NCBI RefSeq assembly: GCF_020536995.1
Contig: NC_068356.1
Coordinates: 82,910,683-82,974,682, forward strand
Length of the DNA stretch: 64,000 nucleotides
DNA from: Dreissena polymorpha
Taxonomy: Eukaryota > Mollusca > Bivalvia > Myida > Dreissenidae
Direction: 5' to 3'
The notes below the pieces were generated by a model, which worked only from the letters and a program-made list of their open reading frames with translations, was not told where the DNA came from and ran no database searches. The position numbers and the translations under genes were made by a program. Positions 11,658 to 22,183 of the stretch are shown here, piece by piece. Numbering within the stretch: position 1 is the stretch's first letter; each line of letters starts with the position of its first letter.

Positions 11658-12847
11658 TGAAATTCGATTGGTGATGACCGGATCCATCTTACAAAGGAAG
11701 TAGTTATATTTCTTGTAATAAACGCTGTCATCGTCATTATCATCGTCATCAACAACACCGATATCACGTACAGACCACGTATCGGATCCAGGTCTACGGT
11801 CGTATATTCGGAAGCGTTTGACATTAACATTCTTCAGTTGCTCCAGTTCCTGTTGGATATCAGTATATTTCTCCAGTGTGGAATGTTTAATATGGACAAA
11901 AGAGGTACAACCGAATTCCAGATTACTCTCACAACCGAATTCCAGTCTACTCTCAATTGGCTGAGTACATACATACATCTTGTTCAAAAGGTTGCGTAAT
12001 TCGGATTGATGCAATTCATTACAGTAGATAGTTAAATATCTCAATGATTGAGGAAGCTGTATGTCGATATATTTATACACATGTATTGTAAGCTTTTCCA
12101 GCTGTGTGAGCGATGAAAGTGACTGCGACAACGACTCTAAATGACTCACTCTCAAACCACCAAACTCATCACTCAGTTTCAGACTTTTGATTTTCAGACC
12201 ATGGACAGCCTCCCACAGACTGGGGCTGTCTTCATACACACTTATGCTAAGGGTGTCAAGCTGTGTGAGCGATGTTAGTGACTGCGAAAACGACTCCCCA
12301 TGATTCAATATCAAACCTACAAACTCCAAACTCAGGCTCTTGATATTAAGACCACGTAGAGACTCCAAGAGACCGGGACTGTCTTCATACAAACTAATAC
12401 AAAGTGTTTCAAGCTGTGTGAGCGATGCTAGAGACTTTGAAAACGCCTCTACATGATTCACTGTCCAACCTCCGAACTGGCCACTCAGACTCAGACTATT
12501 GATATTCAGACCAAGAATAGACTCCCACAGACCGGGACTGTCATTCCATAAACACTGCACGTTTAATTTATTGTTTAAACCCGTCGTTATGTTTGCGCTT
12601 GTACGTATATCTGATCCTCCTCCACACGATTTAATGTTCCAGGAATGCAGCTCACACCGTACTTCATGATCGAGTGTCAGAAGCGTGCTGAACAGACTGC
12701 GTAGACAGGTAGAGGAACATGTGACCTCTTCCAGGTTAATGTATTCGATGGAGGACAGCACTATGCTAGGGTCTGCACACGGGGCTGAATCTGTTCTGTT
12801 TAGAACAATCCGTACTGGAAATTGCGTTGTTGCCGGGCTGGCTGTAT
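11622..12847 (-). CDS. Receptor exon 5: leucine-rich repeats and C-terminus
   Basis: Acceptor TTACTTTTCAG ends at 12848; phase 1 gives Asp at the join (DTASPATTQFPVRI). Three long repeats of about 52 residues each follow the pattern SPGLWESILGLNINSLSLSG...HVEAFSKSLASLTQLETLCIS, i.e. paired leucine-rich units. The C-terminal 100 residues are charged and include an Asp-rich run (GVVDDDDNDDDSV). The stop lies in the first unit of the 44-bp minisatellite, so the present C-terminus may be recent. No minus-strand poly-A signal was found confidently downstream. Confidence 0.82.
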
Positions 12848-15800
12848 CTGAAAAGTAACGTAACGTATTTCAATGTATAACGGTTAAGTAAATAGCAAAG
12901 GAACTTGTAAAATGAAAAACGTTTACGTACATTTCAAAGGAACTTGTTCAGAGTAAGTAAAAATGAAAAGTTTATAAAAATGTGTCATTATGTAAAACGA
13001 TAATGAATGTAGGGGTTACTTCAACTGAAGATGTGAAATCGCATCAATTGCATAAAATTGGTAGCGCAATAATAAATGATCTCAAAGATTAGAATGTGAT
13101 GGATATTTTGATAAAGAAAGGTCGCCAAAGGATGGCATTGAAACGCATTTTTGGTTGCAATCTGGTAAAGAAAGTGTTCATGTAAGCCTACAACTTCTAT
13201 TCCAGCGTCTGTAAGTAGTGACAACGAGCCAAGCAAACGATATGGGTAATATATGGGTGCTATCTTCAATCATGAATTGTGCTCTGCTCCTGCATCATTA
13301 ATGACAACACTGGATGCATAATTGAAGCCTAAAAGGCCACACTTGCAGAAGCTATATGGTGCTTTGGTAACTGTTTTGCTAATCCTCAACCAGATGAGAA
13401 TATGGCCTTAACAGGATGAGGATGTATGCTCCTTGCTACATAAAATCCCGTGACCTAGGGACTACACGTTCAAGGGTATCAGTCCTTTATATGTGGATTA
13501 TTCACACAATAGATATGGCTTCACATAAATTGTTTTCCACGGCTTCATAGACGGACCGTCTATCAAAGACTTTACACATCAACATCGGAGTAAAGGTATT
13601 ATGAGAACGAATATTCTGTTTACATAAGACACTCATTTCCGTTCAAAGAAACAAAACACACACACACATACCAAACTCTGTACACAAACAGAAATTGATT
13701 AATCTCCTTAGTACCAAGCTTCAAAAAACTCAATTGCAAAAACACATCATATGAGCATACAGAAACAAAGTGACACTGCTTGGTGAAGACACAGACTTAT
13801 TGCTGCTCCTGTACTACCATGCAGTTCTGAAGTTCATACACAAAGGTAGGTGCAACGCACAAAGTTGTAGTTTGGAGTGTAAGAAAAACCAAAACTGTTC
13901 TGGGTAAACGCATGTGTAATTTACTTCCTGCTGTGCATGCCTTAACAGGATGTTATTAAAGTTCGCGAATATTTGGAATAAAAAATGGACCGCGTTGAAA
14001 ACAAATGAGGTTATGTGATGTACTACAGATTTGATAAGACATCGTTAACAAAAGCTAAATTTCACTCTTACTTACTTATATTTTGGACTAACTATGTTTG
14101 TTACTTGGCACAAATCTCTAGATTTCAAAACGAAATAGTAGACTATTTCATGTAAGTCATAAACTATGTTTATAAAGATAGGTTCGTGCGATTCATTAAC
14201 CGTCTGTTAGTCGTTAAACGCAATATGAGAACTTTGTATACTATAACTATAACTACGTTTTCAAAATAATAGGTAACCGCTAAGTGTTTTAACGTCAGTT
14301 CGTTAATAGGTTTGGAAAAACAAAAGCAAACACACATTGTATTAAATAGCATTGTGTAATGTTTTCATGAGCATACTTGAAAAGACCCTATATACATGTT
14401 CTATAATAATCGTAATATTTTACTGAAACCATAGTTCTTATTGATTCGCGAAAATAGGACTTAATTTAAGATTTCATATAGTTTACATGTGTTACATTTG
14501 TATAGTTGATAAAGACAATTAATAAGGGCATGTATCAGCATTATGTTGGACCTATCGCAAACAGTAATCGTTTAAAAAATGCCGCCGATTTCTTGTCAGT
14601 TTAACTCTGTAGTAAGGTATTGGTTGTGAGTCCCTAAACACCATCGAAAGGTAACTTACACTTTAATAGATAATGCTAAGTTGTGTTGTACCAATTCATA
14701 TGATATAACTTTGAAAAAAGTAAATGAGCAATTTGTTTTGATTCCTCCTGCAGTTGGCCTTACGACATTTCAATTGGCTTTATTAGCCAACTTTTTAAAA
14801 TAGCCATGCATAGCGTCTCCCTAGTATAATGTTAATATTGTATATATTTATTATTTTGTAAGTAAGCATGAAATGCATATTTAAATACAAATAACATTAA
14901 GATTAATTTGGTTTTGTCCATAATATGAAATCTAAAAAATACAAACAAATGTGTAATAGATAGAAAATCAAAGTTTGGTGCATTTATGAAAGAGGACAAT
15001 GAATGCCAGCGTAAGCGTTGGTTGTAAAAGTGGTTGTGCAATTTATACAAACGAGCATGAGTAAATTACTATTACCAGGTAAAATGGCGAAAACTATAAC
15101 AAATTCACTGACGCTATCCCCAATCCTAAATCAAGATTTAAGATTTAGTGATCATTTTCAGACGTCGAGAAAGTGTACATAAACGATAATTTATTTTCGG
15201 CGTAAGTGTCTGTGTTCATACGAATGTTGATTAGTCCCTTTATGACCACGCCAGGCAAAATAAGCGAGACAGTTTCACAAAAGCTATTCTCTTAATTGAA
15301 CTTCGGAATAGTGAGTATGTATATAAATATAAATTTCAGCACCACAATAAGTGAGTTCTATTTTATTGACATGCATTTATAATAATGATGTCTTTAATTG
15401 TATAGTATACATCAATGCATTATGTTTTGCAGCCTGCAACGACCTACTTAACAATTATTCGAACACTTATGTCAAAACTGCATTTGAGTTTAATGTTTCT
15501 CTAATGTCAATAATTAGACAAACGTTTGCCATCCAGGTGCTGTTAACCGTTCTGTTCTTCTGGAAGTGCCATTATGGGTAATGGCACGGCAATAATTAGG
15601 TTTTAAACTGAGTTATTGAGATTGAACGCTATTCAATTAAAGCCCCATTACTACTCTAAATCAACGAACGGTTCGTTCTATATTTTGTAAAATTAAGTTA
15701 AACAATTGAACATCAGTGTTCCTTATGACAATTGTCGAAATTTCAACGCCATATATGGTCTGGTAACATAGATGTTTGTAGAAACAAAATGCTCGTTTTT

Positions 15801-18800
15801 TTTTTATATTGAATTCCATTTTAATTTCCCGCAACGATATCTATTCATACGACACACACATGTACACTAACATGGTACCATTTTAGTGTTCGCGTGTCGT
15901 ATGAATAGATATATTTGCCGGAAATTAGAATGGAATTGTGTCACAAATAAATAAAAACGAGCATTTTGTATCTACAAAAATCGATGTTAACAGAGCACGT
16001 TAGATGCACATCTTACGTTGAAAAGTTTTGCTTTTGCTATAAGGAACACTGATTATTTATATGTTAACTTTTTTTTACAAAATATATTGCGAATTTGTCG
16101 TTTTTTTAGCGGTATAGCGGCTTTAACGAAAGTACACGTTCTTATATCAGTCATTAAACAATGAACTACAAACAATTATTAATTCTTAAATCAGTGTCAG
16201 TAGCCATTCTTTAAAACAATATGTATCGTATACATTCGTATATTTTACCTGTTAGCCATATGTCGCTTCCCGATAGACACAATGCTTTCAGCTTGGGGCA
16301 CGATGACAGGTCAAACTCAAAATTAGATCTAGGCTCGCCGCGTGTTGATGAACTCGAGAAGTCGCTCGGGTAGATCTTTACATATAAGACCTTGGTATTG
16401 AACTTGTTTGTAGACCATATGTCATTTAAATCTCTTATATTTGAATCATCAATATGAAATTGACTGAGTTTTAGCTGTATACCATCCTGATTGCTGGCTG
16501 CTGCCTCTCTGATTCCCGACTGAATAATACTCTGGAAAACACACGGATCCGAAGGATTCCAATTCTCAAAATGGTAATGAGTAACGTCATATTGATCCAA
16601 CAACGTCGACAATTTATTTGCAGCAGAGATGTTCATTCCACACAAAAATATGAAAACTTGCGATATATCGAGATATGATGTACTGGGGCGTTCAAGATAC
16701 ATGGATATGATTCCATCAATGACGTACGGATTGCAGGCGATATGATATGCTGCGAGAAGTTCCTGTACAGTTTTGTGAACGAACGAGTTGGCACTTCCTG
16801 TCTGACTTTTATCTTTCCTGTTTGTTAATATTCCTGCATTTAGAGCAAACGCCTTGAAAACTTCGAACTCATCCGGAGAAAAATAGTTGGACAATGTTAT
16901 GTCATTGAAAACAATGGACGATTCTCTTTCAGAAGAGAAGAGAAATTTACAGGCTATATCAGCCAGCTTATTTAAGTGTTTAATGTTTGGCTGTATGTAG
17001 CTTGTGCCAGAAAAACATCGCACTGGTGGTGGATTTAAATCGTTAAAATAACCCGTTACACTGTTAGCATTTTTACAAAGACTTTCCAGCAGGGTAGTGT
17101 AAAGTGCACATGATGGCGATCCTTTAAAAGTTTCATCCCTCTCAATACTGTTCACCCAAGTACAGATGACAAGCGTGTACAACATTGGTGAAGAGGATAA
17201 CGATTCGAGCTCACGATCTTCAACGAATAACTCAAAGTTATGGGCAGTTTCTACTATGTCTTTAGTCTGGTCAATTATGCATCGGATTATATTTTCACTG
17301 AATGTATATGGATCGCTTATCCCATCGATCTGTAACAGACTCTCGATTTGCAAATTCTTGATCAATTCATCAGAAAGTTTCCATGGTCGAGATGTTGTAA
17401 GTATTGTGCAGATGTTGGTCTGAATTTCAGCCATGGAAGGTTCAGTGAGCTTACTCCCATCAGGAGGTATCCATTCATCTAGACCTTCCCGTATTACTAG
17501 ACAGATTTCAGTATTCATTATTTGTACGAAACGTCTGTACACATCGGCGCGTTCGTCTTCGGAAAACGTTGTATCAATAAGCTGCTTTTTTATCATCTCC
17601 GTTACATCTGTCTGTCGTCTTGCATCTCTCAAAGTGATCAAAAAAAGGAACTTGAATTTTTGAATTGTTAACACGTCATCGAATGCTGTTGTTTCACTGT
17701 GATATGCCGATGAAACCTCATTTCCATGGGACCAGTCATGAACTAACATAGCTGAAAACGTAGATTTTCCACTACCGGGTTCACCTTGTAGGTATATACG
17801 CCGATTTGAATTATCAGCTAAATTAAATATTTCTTTGTATGTTAGGACTCTCTCCTTTTGTAAACGTTTTCCATCTTGATCGATTTGAATTCGGTGTAGT
17901 TTTGGCGTTCCATATATATCTGTTATATGCTTGTCAATACTCTGACGCAAGTTTGAAAGAGGCCCATGGCTAGAAGTTTCATTGTAGAGTGCCTTCAATC
18001 GTCGCCGAAAATCTAGAGACAGAACACATAATGTATTTATACATGCACGTCGCTTAATATTGTTTTCAAGCACAATCCGCTGTATATGTACCTTACTTGT
18101 TTTGTACTATCCCCCGATAGTATTATTGACTCAGACAGGAAATAAGTTTAATGACATTGACGAAACGTTTTCTGTAAAATTGAGTTATTTTAGCCACTAG
18201 GCACATTTTCTTATTAGTTTTATAAACAGACGAAATGAAATTGAATGTACTTTTTTTATGAATGTCTCTATTTGAATGTTGTCTTAATGGTCAGGTCTTA
18301 TCTCTTTATATCTGATCATTTATAATTAATAATTGACTCTAGTTGAATCGTATCATGAACAGGGCTGATCCCCTAAGGACTGTTTGAACATTCATATGAC
18401 CTAGTTATATCACACTGTATAAAAAATACACTATATTTACGTTGAACATAAACATAGTACTTATAACATGTACATGACATTGCTACATAACGTTTACATA
18501 AATGTATCATCAATCATTGCGCACGTAATCGCAAAATTATTTAAAATGGACAGACACACTAGCATTTACATAAAGGGTTTGCTACACGAAATATTGTCAA
18601 CAAAAATGCTAAATGCTCGAAATTCAGACATACCTTCACAAAAATGATAGTAGTTAGATTCTGTAGACTTCTGAAAATGTCCATCAAGTTCCTTTTTACA
18701 TTTGCCTGTGTGTTCACTAAGTTCCAGTTTAAATGTGTCCGTGTGTGCGCTGAGATCCTTTCTACAGTTTTCAATGTAAATCCGAATTTCATCAATAGCC

Positions 18801-21800
18801 GTCTCTGTTATATTTTCAACTTTCTGAAGTTTATCTTGTGCAGCCTCTAACAAATTAACAATTTCCTCCGTTGTTAGTTTGAGAACGTCGGTTTGTAGCT
18901 AGACAGAGACACCTATCATTAAGCATGTGTTCGAAAAAACAACAACACGATTTTGCCTAAATATTGATACATGTATACGACTATGAAAACGGTTTGATTA
19001 GGAATACGCAGTTTTTATGAAAATCGAGTTGCTAGGTTCATACTTAAAAAAATACATTTAAGTGTCTATCAACAAATGATATAATAATTATAAACTAAGC
19101 GGATGAAAGGTATATCACACAGTTATGCCCGTACATGATGGCTAAATTGTAGATTAAAAAACTATATGACACTATATTAACACGCGGGGACATATTATGA
19201 AATAATCCCACAAAACGTACGTAATCAATAACGCCGTATGTTGTATAAATACGCTTGCTTCATGCAAAGTTTGAAAAACTCTCATTCATAGACGGATTTT
19301 ATTCGCTGTTTGTTAATCCCAAAACACGTACGAAATCAATAACGCTGTATGTTGTATAAATAGGCTTTCTTCATGCAAAGTTTGAAAAACCGTCATTCAT
19401 AAACGAACTTTATTCGCCGGTTTTGACGATGCTGCGAAGAAGCTCGTCTAAGTTATCATAAATTGCAAAAAATCTTCACAATGGCGACCTATGTAAAAGA
19501 CCGAGCCAGTCCGATTGAGATAGCTCGATTTTTCTAATCGGCATACTTCGCTGATTATCATTGATAAAGGTAAAGGAAGCTCATTTATAAATAGGACAGC
19601 ATATTCTGGGGAAAAGATTTAATAATCGTCTGAAAACGTTAATTTTCAATCAGTTATATTCAATCCATTATATGTATATAGATCAATGAAACAACTATGG
19701 ATTTTCTGTATTGTATTTGAGATTTGACGTAATTCTGTGAATAAATTGCGAATGAAAACGTGTATAATTGACGTTAAACGCGATCATGAGTGTACAGAAA
19801 ACGAATTATTTCGAACATGCCATTTGTAAACGTTATAGCGAGTATGATATATAAACAGCATACTAACCATACAATACCTATGAAACTCGCTCTTGTGCGT
19901 GCTTTCTCATTTTGCATTTTTAATAAACTTATCAAACAGAAATCACAGAGCCGCATCAGTGCACATACTATGTTTGATAATTTCTTCGTTTGTTGGATAT
20001 TGTTTGCGGTTTTAAACACATATTAGGTCATATCGCGGAGATTTAGTTAACCTTACCATGTGTTCATGGGCGAACTCACGTATTCAAGTGCTCTTACGAC
20101 TATGTGCTCATACCTACTTTCGGGAATCATCATGAAATTATTGTCGTAATAAACTAACAAACATGCCTAAGCTTATTGAATTAGAGAAAAGACAATAATC
20201 AAAAGAGAAAAAATAATTATATGGTCGTGCACATTGGCATGTGATATCACGTCCGTACACATAACATCATTTACTGAGGAAAGGAAGCAACGAAATATAA
20301 AGTTTGGTGTGATATACCTGTGACATTAAAGAGCATGGTGTAATTAAAGAGCATGTCAAGTTTTGAATGTATCTGCTGAAACGTAATGTTATAACCCACA
20401 AACGTTTTACTGTAACAGAACGTTTTTTTAAGATAAGTGATCCTTATTTGATCGAGAATGTAACCCGCCTCCCAGTTTCGCTGAATGGGTCAAGTTCCTC
20501 ACGGGTACTACTTCCCCGTACCCCCAAATTTTTTTTCTACCAAAAATAATTCGTACCCATTTTTTTGTACCCAATTTGTTTCGTACCCAATTTTTTTTTG
20601 TTCGTACCCAATTTTTTTTTCAAACCCAATTTGTTTTTCGTACCCATTTTTTTTTCGTACCCAATTTTGTTTCGGCATAATTTTTGTACCCAAAGTTTTC
20701 GTACCCATCTTTTTCCGTACCCAAAATTTTCGTACCCACATACTCAATTGTGGTTATAAATTTAAATTAATGCTTTTATATCAATCCTCTTCAAAAACAT
20801 CGTCACACCAGTACTGTCAGTACTTTGATTGTATTCAATACCTGCGCTAATTTCCTCACAGCCTCCCGCGCAGCAACGTCATGTGCAAGGCATAGTGTGT
20901 CAGTCAGCAGGCTAGTTAGTGTCATGAAAATGTCTTGGAGATCTGTGTCTGTGACCTTGCACGTGGACGAATGACGTGCAGTTCTGCAAAGTTCTCGCGC
21001 CTAAAAATATGTATGACGTAAAATATTACCTGATGAAATAGTGATAGTTTGTGACGATAACCTGTGGAAGTACTGCATTCAAACAGTAGAGAAAACTGAC
21101 CCGAATATACATTCATAGCGTTCATGTATTCAACTGTATAATTACAATACAATACATTTTTAAACATTTAAAACAGATGTTATTCGTCTACATTTTTAAA
21201 CACACACTGTGCTTTTCAAAATCAAGCAAACAAAAGACAGGACGCATGTGTAATGTATAAACAAATGCTGAGTACTCTTTAAAACATATTTTGATTTTGA
21301 TTGCCAACCATGACGTATGTAGTATGAATCTCATTGACAACACAATCCAAAACAAAGGATGGGTTGCTTTCACAGTGAACATATTCACGTTTCCAGAAAA
21401 TGTCGTTGCTATTAATGATCTTATGCAACTTGACTAGACAGACCAACGCACGAACACTACATTGTCATTATTTGGGAACTATTTAATAGGACTCATTAAA
21501 CATGACAACTATATATTTACCTTTGTTAAAAGGCATGGCGGTTGTGTTTTTCCCGAAGCTATAGGGAACGAAAACTTGTTATTGAAGTGTTTGCAGTTCA
21601 TCATAAAACTGATGATTCCGTTTAAGTCTGTATCTTGAACCGAACTCTTTTCAGTATAACCGTCAGGAGGTAAATACGCCTTGGCTATTTGCCAAGGACA
21701 TGTTGCCCAGTGATTCGCCAATGTATTTTTCCATGAAGGGTTGGAAAACTTATGCTGATTTTGTATTTCAACAAGGACTTTTGTACACACATTAGCAGGA

Positions 21801-22090
21801 CACGGTCTTGGTTGTTTTAACGGGGTGTCATGCATGGATGTGCATGGACTATGTGCTCCTCGTTTATTGCATAATCCTGGTGAAGGGCATTTCAGCAGGT
21901 TGGCGGTTAGACAACCAATACACGCGACTGCGCCACTTGGCAAGATTGCGTTGTATATATTGCCGTGTAGAGTTTTGGCCTCGTTCTCCACAAATTGCTC
22001 TAGGCCGGACTTTGCGATATCTATTGCCAGCCACACCTTCAGCCAGTTCGTCCTTTCCGACTCAGTGAACACATCGGCGAGACTCACCAT
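11622..22090 (-). CDS. HEPN(DZIP3-like)-coiled coil-NACHT-LRR receptor, five coding exons
   Basis: Predicted NLR-like protein of 1327 residues. Coding exons on the minus strand: 22090-21521, 21000-20842, 18898-18634, 18012-16249, 12847-11622; all four introns have GT...AG ends, phases are 0, 0, 1, 1, and the summed length (3984) is divisible by three. Residues 1-243 match the bivalve DZIP3-type HEPN region; about 244-331 is a charged helical/coiled-coil stretch; a NACHT module has its P-loop GEPGSGKST at 408-416 and Walker B-like CLVIREGLDEW at 502-512; the C-terminal 400 residues carry LRR-like repeats. No signal peptide or membrane segment is seen, so it should be cytosolic. NACHT proteins are nucleotide-driven oligomerising switches; a sensor role with a HEPN effector is inference. 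A further LRR exon or 5' noncoding exon could be missing. Confidence 0.85.
13020..13960 (+). pseudogene. Decayed PIN/FEN-like nuclease family gene, antisense in intron 4
   Basis: Plus-strand fragments spread over the three frames match, in order, a protein family widespread in invertebrates: KSHQLHKIGSAIINDL, then AIFNHELCSAPASL (about 13250), KATLAEAIW (about 13330), VFHGFIDGPSIKDFTHQHRS (about 13530), KVTLLGEDTDLLLLLYYHA (about 13760) and VVWSVRKTKTVLGKRMCNLL followed by PAVHALTGC (about 13870-13950). The GEDTDLL segment is the acidic motif of PIN/FEN-like nucleases. Many stops and shifts separate the pieces, so it is an old dead copy. The family often behaves like a mobile-element passenger; a host origin is equally possible. 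It lacks flanking repeats that would define an element. Confidence 0.6.
15712..16053. mobile_element. Fold-back MITE with long inverted repeats (ATCAGTGTTCCTTAT)
   Basis: Ends ATCAGTGTTCCTTAT and ATAAGGAACACTGAT. The arms pair imperfectly over about 150 bases (for example AACAAAATGCTCG with CGAGCATTTTGT, and GATATCTATTCATACGACAC with its complement near 15895-15915). No coding capacity. A partial relative beginning 'AATCAGTGTTCCGTATAGCA' is at about 58269. No clear target-site duplication. Confidence 0.75.
16249..18012 (-). CDS. Receptor exon 4: NACHT module
   Basis: Acceptor TTCTGTCTCTAG ends at 18013; donor GTAAAA begins at 16248, phase 1. The 588-codon exon holds the bivalve NLR pre-NACHT stretch (DFRRRLKALYNE...PLSNLRQSIDKHITDIYGTPKLHRI), the P-loop GEPGSGKST, the sensor-like FLFLITLRD, and CLVIREGLDEW. 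In the last motif Glu replaces the usual first Walker B Asp (the common form is LLLLDGLDEW), preceded by Arg. Downstream TTSRPWKLSD is the expected NACHT sensor (SRP) motif, followed by winged-helix-like sequence (FVHKTVQELLAAYHIA). Frame is open throughout, with no sign of decay. Confidence 0.88.
18013..18633 (-). other. Intron 3 of the receptor gene
   Basis: 621 bases, GTATGT...CTCTAG. AT-rich; nothing else identified. Confidence 0.75.
18634..18898 (-). CDS. Receptor exon 3: helical/coiled-coil linker
   Basis: Acceptor TCTCTGTCTAG ends at 18899; donor GTATGT begins at 18633, leaving phase 1. It reads LQTDVLKLTTEEIVNLLEAA...QDKLQKVENITETAIDEIR..., rich in E, K, L with spaced His-Thr pairs (SAHTDTFKLELSEHTGKCKKELDGH), suggesting a helical stalk between the HEPN domain and the NACHT module. 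The last full codons are YYHFCE, with the split codon G|AT (Asp) completed by exon 4. Confidence 0.82.
19205..19420. repeat. Two-copy tandem duplication, ~108 bp
   Basis: 'CGTACG.AATCAATAACGC.GTATGTTGTATAAATA' recurs at about 19217 and 19328, each followed by 'TTCATGCAAAGTTTGAAAAA' and 'ATTCGC.G'. The second copy merges into the next repeat. Confidence 0.65.
19425..19570 (+). repeat. Dispersed repeat copy 1 with conserved 18-codon frame
   Basis: Shares with an inverted copy at 54540-54775 the flank 'AGCTCGTCTAAGTTATCAT' and a central stretch of roughly 70 bases that is identical in both. That stretch is spanned by ATG...TAA (19481-19537) encoding MATYVKDRASPIEIARFF. The shared block continues to 'GCTGATTATCATTGATAA'. 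Function unknown; may be an end segment of a DNA element. Confidence 0.6.
20480..20838 (+). repeat. CGTACCC low-complexity repeat, copy 1 (partial)
   Basis: Begins 'GGGTCAAGTTCCTCACGGGT', then about a dozen irregular 'TTTTTTTCGTACCCAAT' units of 14-25 bases (20510-20740), then the unique tail 'ATCAATCCTCTTCAAAAACA' and 'CAGTACTGTCAGTACTTTGA'. Copies 2 and 3 in this window carry the same tail plus about 550 more bases at the other end. It sits in intron 2, within 10 bases of exon 2. Confidence 0.75.
20842..21000 (-). CDS. Receptor exon 2: HEPN domain, C-terminal part (53 codons)
   Basis: Small exon, too short to stand out as an open frame. It lies between the acceptor ATTTTTAG (ends 21001) and the donor GTATTG (begins 20841). 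It reads ARELCRTARHSSTCKVTDTD...LQDIFMTLTSLLTD...AAREAVRKLAQ. The 'RH-S...VTDxDLQ...TLTSLLTD' pattern is exactly what follows exon 1 in bivalve DZIP3-HEPN proteins, and both ends are phase 0. A CGTACCC-type repeat lies about 10 bases beyond its donor, inside intron 2. Confidence 0.85.
21001..21520 (-). other. Intron 1 of the receptor gene
   Basis: GTAAAT...TTTTAG bounded, 520 bases. The part from 21389 to the exon boundary is duplicated at 26003-26135. Confidence 0.75.
21521..22090 (-). CDS. Receptor exon 1: DZIP3-like HEPN domain, N-terminal part
   Basis: The ATG at 22088-22090 opens MVSLADVFTESERTNWLKVWLAIDIAKSG..., typical of bivalve DZIP3-type HEPN proteins. It continues with a cysteine-rich run (CIGCLTANLLKC, GLCNKRGAHSPC) and then NPSWKNTLANHWATCPWQIAKAYLPPDGY and TDLNGIISFMMNCKHFNN. 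The exon closes ...CLLTK with donor GTAAAT at 21520, phase 0. Upstream, TTTGTTTTACAG ends at 22170, an acceptor that would place 5' UTR from 22169, so the promoter and a noncoding exon lie farther up. A truncated copy of the exon end occurs at 26120-26175. Confidence 0.88.
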
Positions 22091-22159
22091 ATTGTTTTAA
22101 AAGGCTACACCGTAGAAGGAAATCAACGATCGGGAGAAACACTTCGTGGCTTGTGACGT

Positions 22160-22175
22160 TGTGTATCACCTGTAA
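22160..22175 (-). other. Probable splice acceptor of the receptor 5' UTR
   Basis: On the minus strand TTTGTTTTACAG|GTGATACAC has a good pyrimidine tract 80 bases upstream of the ATG. It suggests that translation starts in the second exon and that a noncoding first exon lies farther upstream. The upstream half of the pyrimidine region borders a MITE at 22184. Confidence 0.45.
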
Positions 22176-22183
22176 AACAAAGC

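Larger units (their letters stand above)
12848..16248 (-). other. Intron 4 of the receptor gene
   Basis: 3.4 kb between NACHT and LRR exons, GT...AG bounded. It contains an antisense decayed PIN-like gene (about 13020-13960) and a fold-back element (15712-16053). The remainder (13960-15700) shows no gene; open frames at 14170-14352, 14832-15050 and 15351-15581 are AT-driven. Confidence 0.7.
18899..20841 (-). other. Intron 2 of the receptor gene
   Basis: GTATTG...GTCTAG bounded, 1.9 kb. Holds a two-copy tandem duplication (19205-19420), a dispersed repeat with a conserved mini-ORF (19425-19570) and the short CGTACCC repeat (20480-20838). The rest shows no gene. Confidence 0.7.

Noticed and set aside
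11570-11830. Separate 86-codon minus-strand gene
   Set aside because: It is an alternative frame across the LRR exon end and the 44-bp minisatellite.
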